A program made the position numbers and the translations under genes. From positions 1 to 64,000 of the forward strand of contig WNYE01000140.1 of NCBI GenBank assembly GCA_021396245.1: a stretch of 64,000 nucleotides of DNA, read 5' to 3'. Source of the DNA: Sporothrix humicola (lineage: Eukaryota > Ascomycota > Sordariomycetes > Ophiostomatales > Ophiostomataceae). Below are positions 63,712-64,000 of this stretch, piece after piece (the first letter of the stretch is position 1; each line of letters begins with the position of its first letter). A model generated the notes under the pieces. That model was not told the DNA's origin. It did not search any database and worked only from the letters and a program-made list of their open reading frames with translations.

Positions 63712-64000
63712 TGTTACGGACGTGGCCCCCACGGCCTCGACAACAGGCCAAAGACAAACACAAACCGACCCCTCAACGGGTACGGAGGATAAATAATACG
63801 ACCGACGTAAGGCGGCGGTATTGGCGTAACTAAAAGGTAAGCTTTTTAAAACGTAAGATAAAGGACGAATAACATTACGGTAAAGATTAACTAATTAAAA
63901 GATAGAACGTTACTTTATATAAGGATAAAGTAAGAGGTATAAAGTAGTATGAATTAAGGGATAACTTTATATAGGAATGAAGTAAGGGTTATAAAGTTAT
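63712..64000. mobile_element. possible LTR start, runs off the window
   Basis: TGTTACGGACGTGGCCCC at 63712 abruptly ends the CpA-poor block. It has the TGTTACGG-type start common in fungal Ty3/gypsy LTRs. The next about 80 nt keep CA dinucleotides and then return to AT-rich sequence with direct repeats of the ATAAAGTAAG/GGTATAAAGT kind. The other LTR edge and any target duplication lie outside the window. Confidence 0.35.

Overview
The window is nuclear DNA from a filamentous ascomycete (Pezizomycotina), most likely a Sordariomycete. The evidence is short GT-AG introns with CTAAC or CTGAC branch sites, genes on both strands with long pyrimidine-rich leaders, fungus-specific families (FlbE-like regulator, Zn2Cys6 factor, DBP10, SYO1, IML1), and a right edge with the signature of repeat-induced point mutation (RIP). 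I cannot name the species from sequence alone.

Layout. 1-675 is a two-tier minisatellite. 676-4235 holds no secure gene, but the minus strand at about 3147-4003 has coding-like debris. 4236-5876 (-) is a five-exon vacuolar-type zinc transporter of the cation diffusion facilitator family. 8031-15509 (+) is an unusually long IML1/DEPDC5 (SEACIT/GATOR1) gene. 15510-21229 has no internal gene; its right half reads like the leader, and perhaps a large 5' intron, of the Ca2+/H+ exchanger at 21230-23020 (+). 23837-25086 (-) is a four-exon TMEM42/EamA-like membrane protein. 25087-32804 is a 7.7 kb gene desert carrying a 475 bp non-autonomous Tc1/mariner-type element (31376-31850).

32805-34820 (+) is an MFS drug exporter of the FLR1 type. 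36145-40047 (+) is a DUF676 (ROG1-like) lipase, convergent with an FlbE-like conidiation regulator (40318-42108, -). A cluster for ribosome and RNA biogenesis follows: DBP10 helicase (43515-46754, -), a divergent DNAJC8/Spf31-like J protein (47277-47977, +), and the symportin SYO1 (48268-50535, -).

51727-53511 (+) is a SET plus MYND reading frame cut by one in-frame TAG at 52720-52722. The downstream half has no usable in-frame ATG. 54117-54317 has Pol III-like A and B boxes around a 13-bp hairpin. 54648-56225 (-) is an FAD-dependent tricarballylate-dehydrogenase-like enzyme, divergent from a Zn2Cys6 transcription factor (57643-60429, +), which suggests a small local regulon. 60650-64000 is repeat DNA almost stripped of CpA and TpG, ending in an LTR-like sequence that runs off the window.

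Most genes are core cell biology (TORC1 control by amino acids, vacuolar Zn/Ca handling, ribosome assembly, conidiation). The unusual items are the interrupted SET-MYND locus, the possible 7-nt first exon of the exchanger, the Tc1/mariner relic, the Pol III-like unit, and the RIP block.
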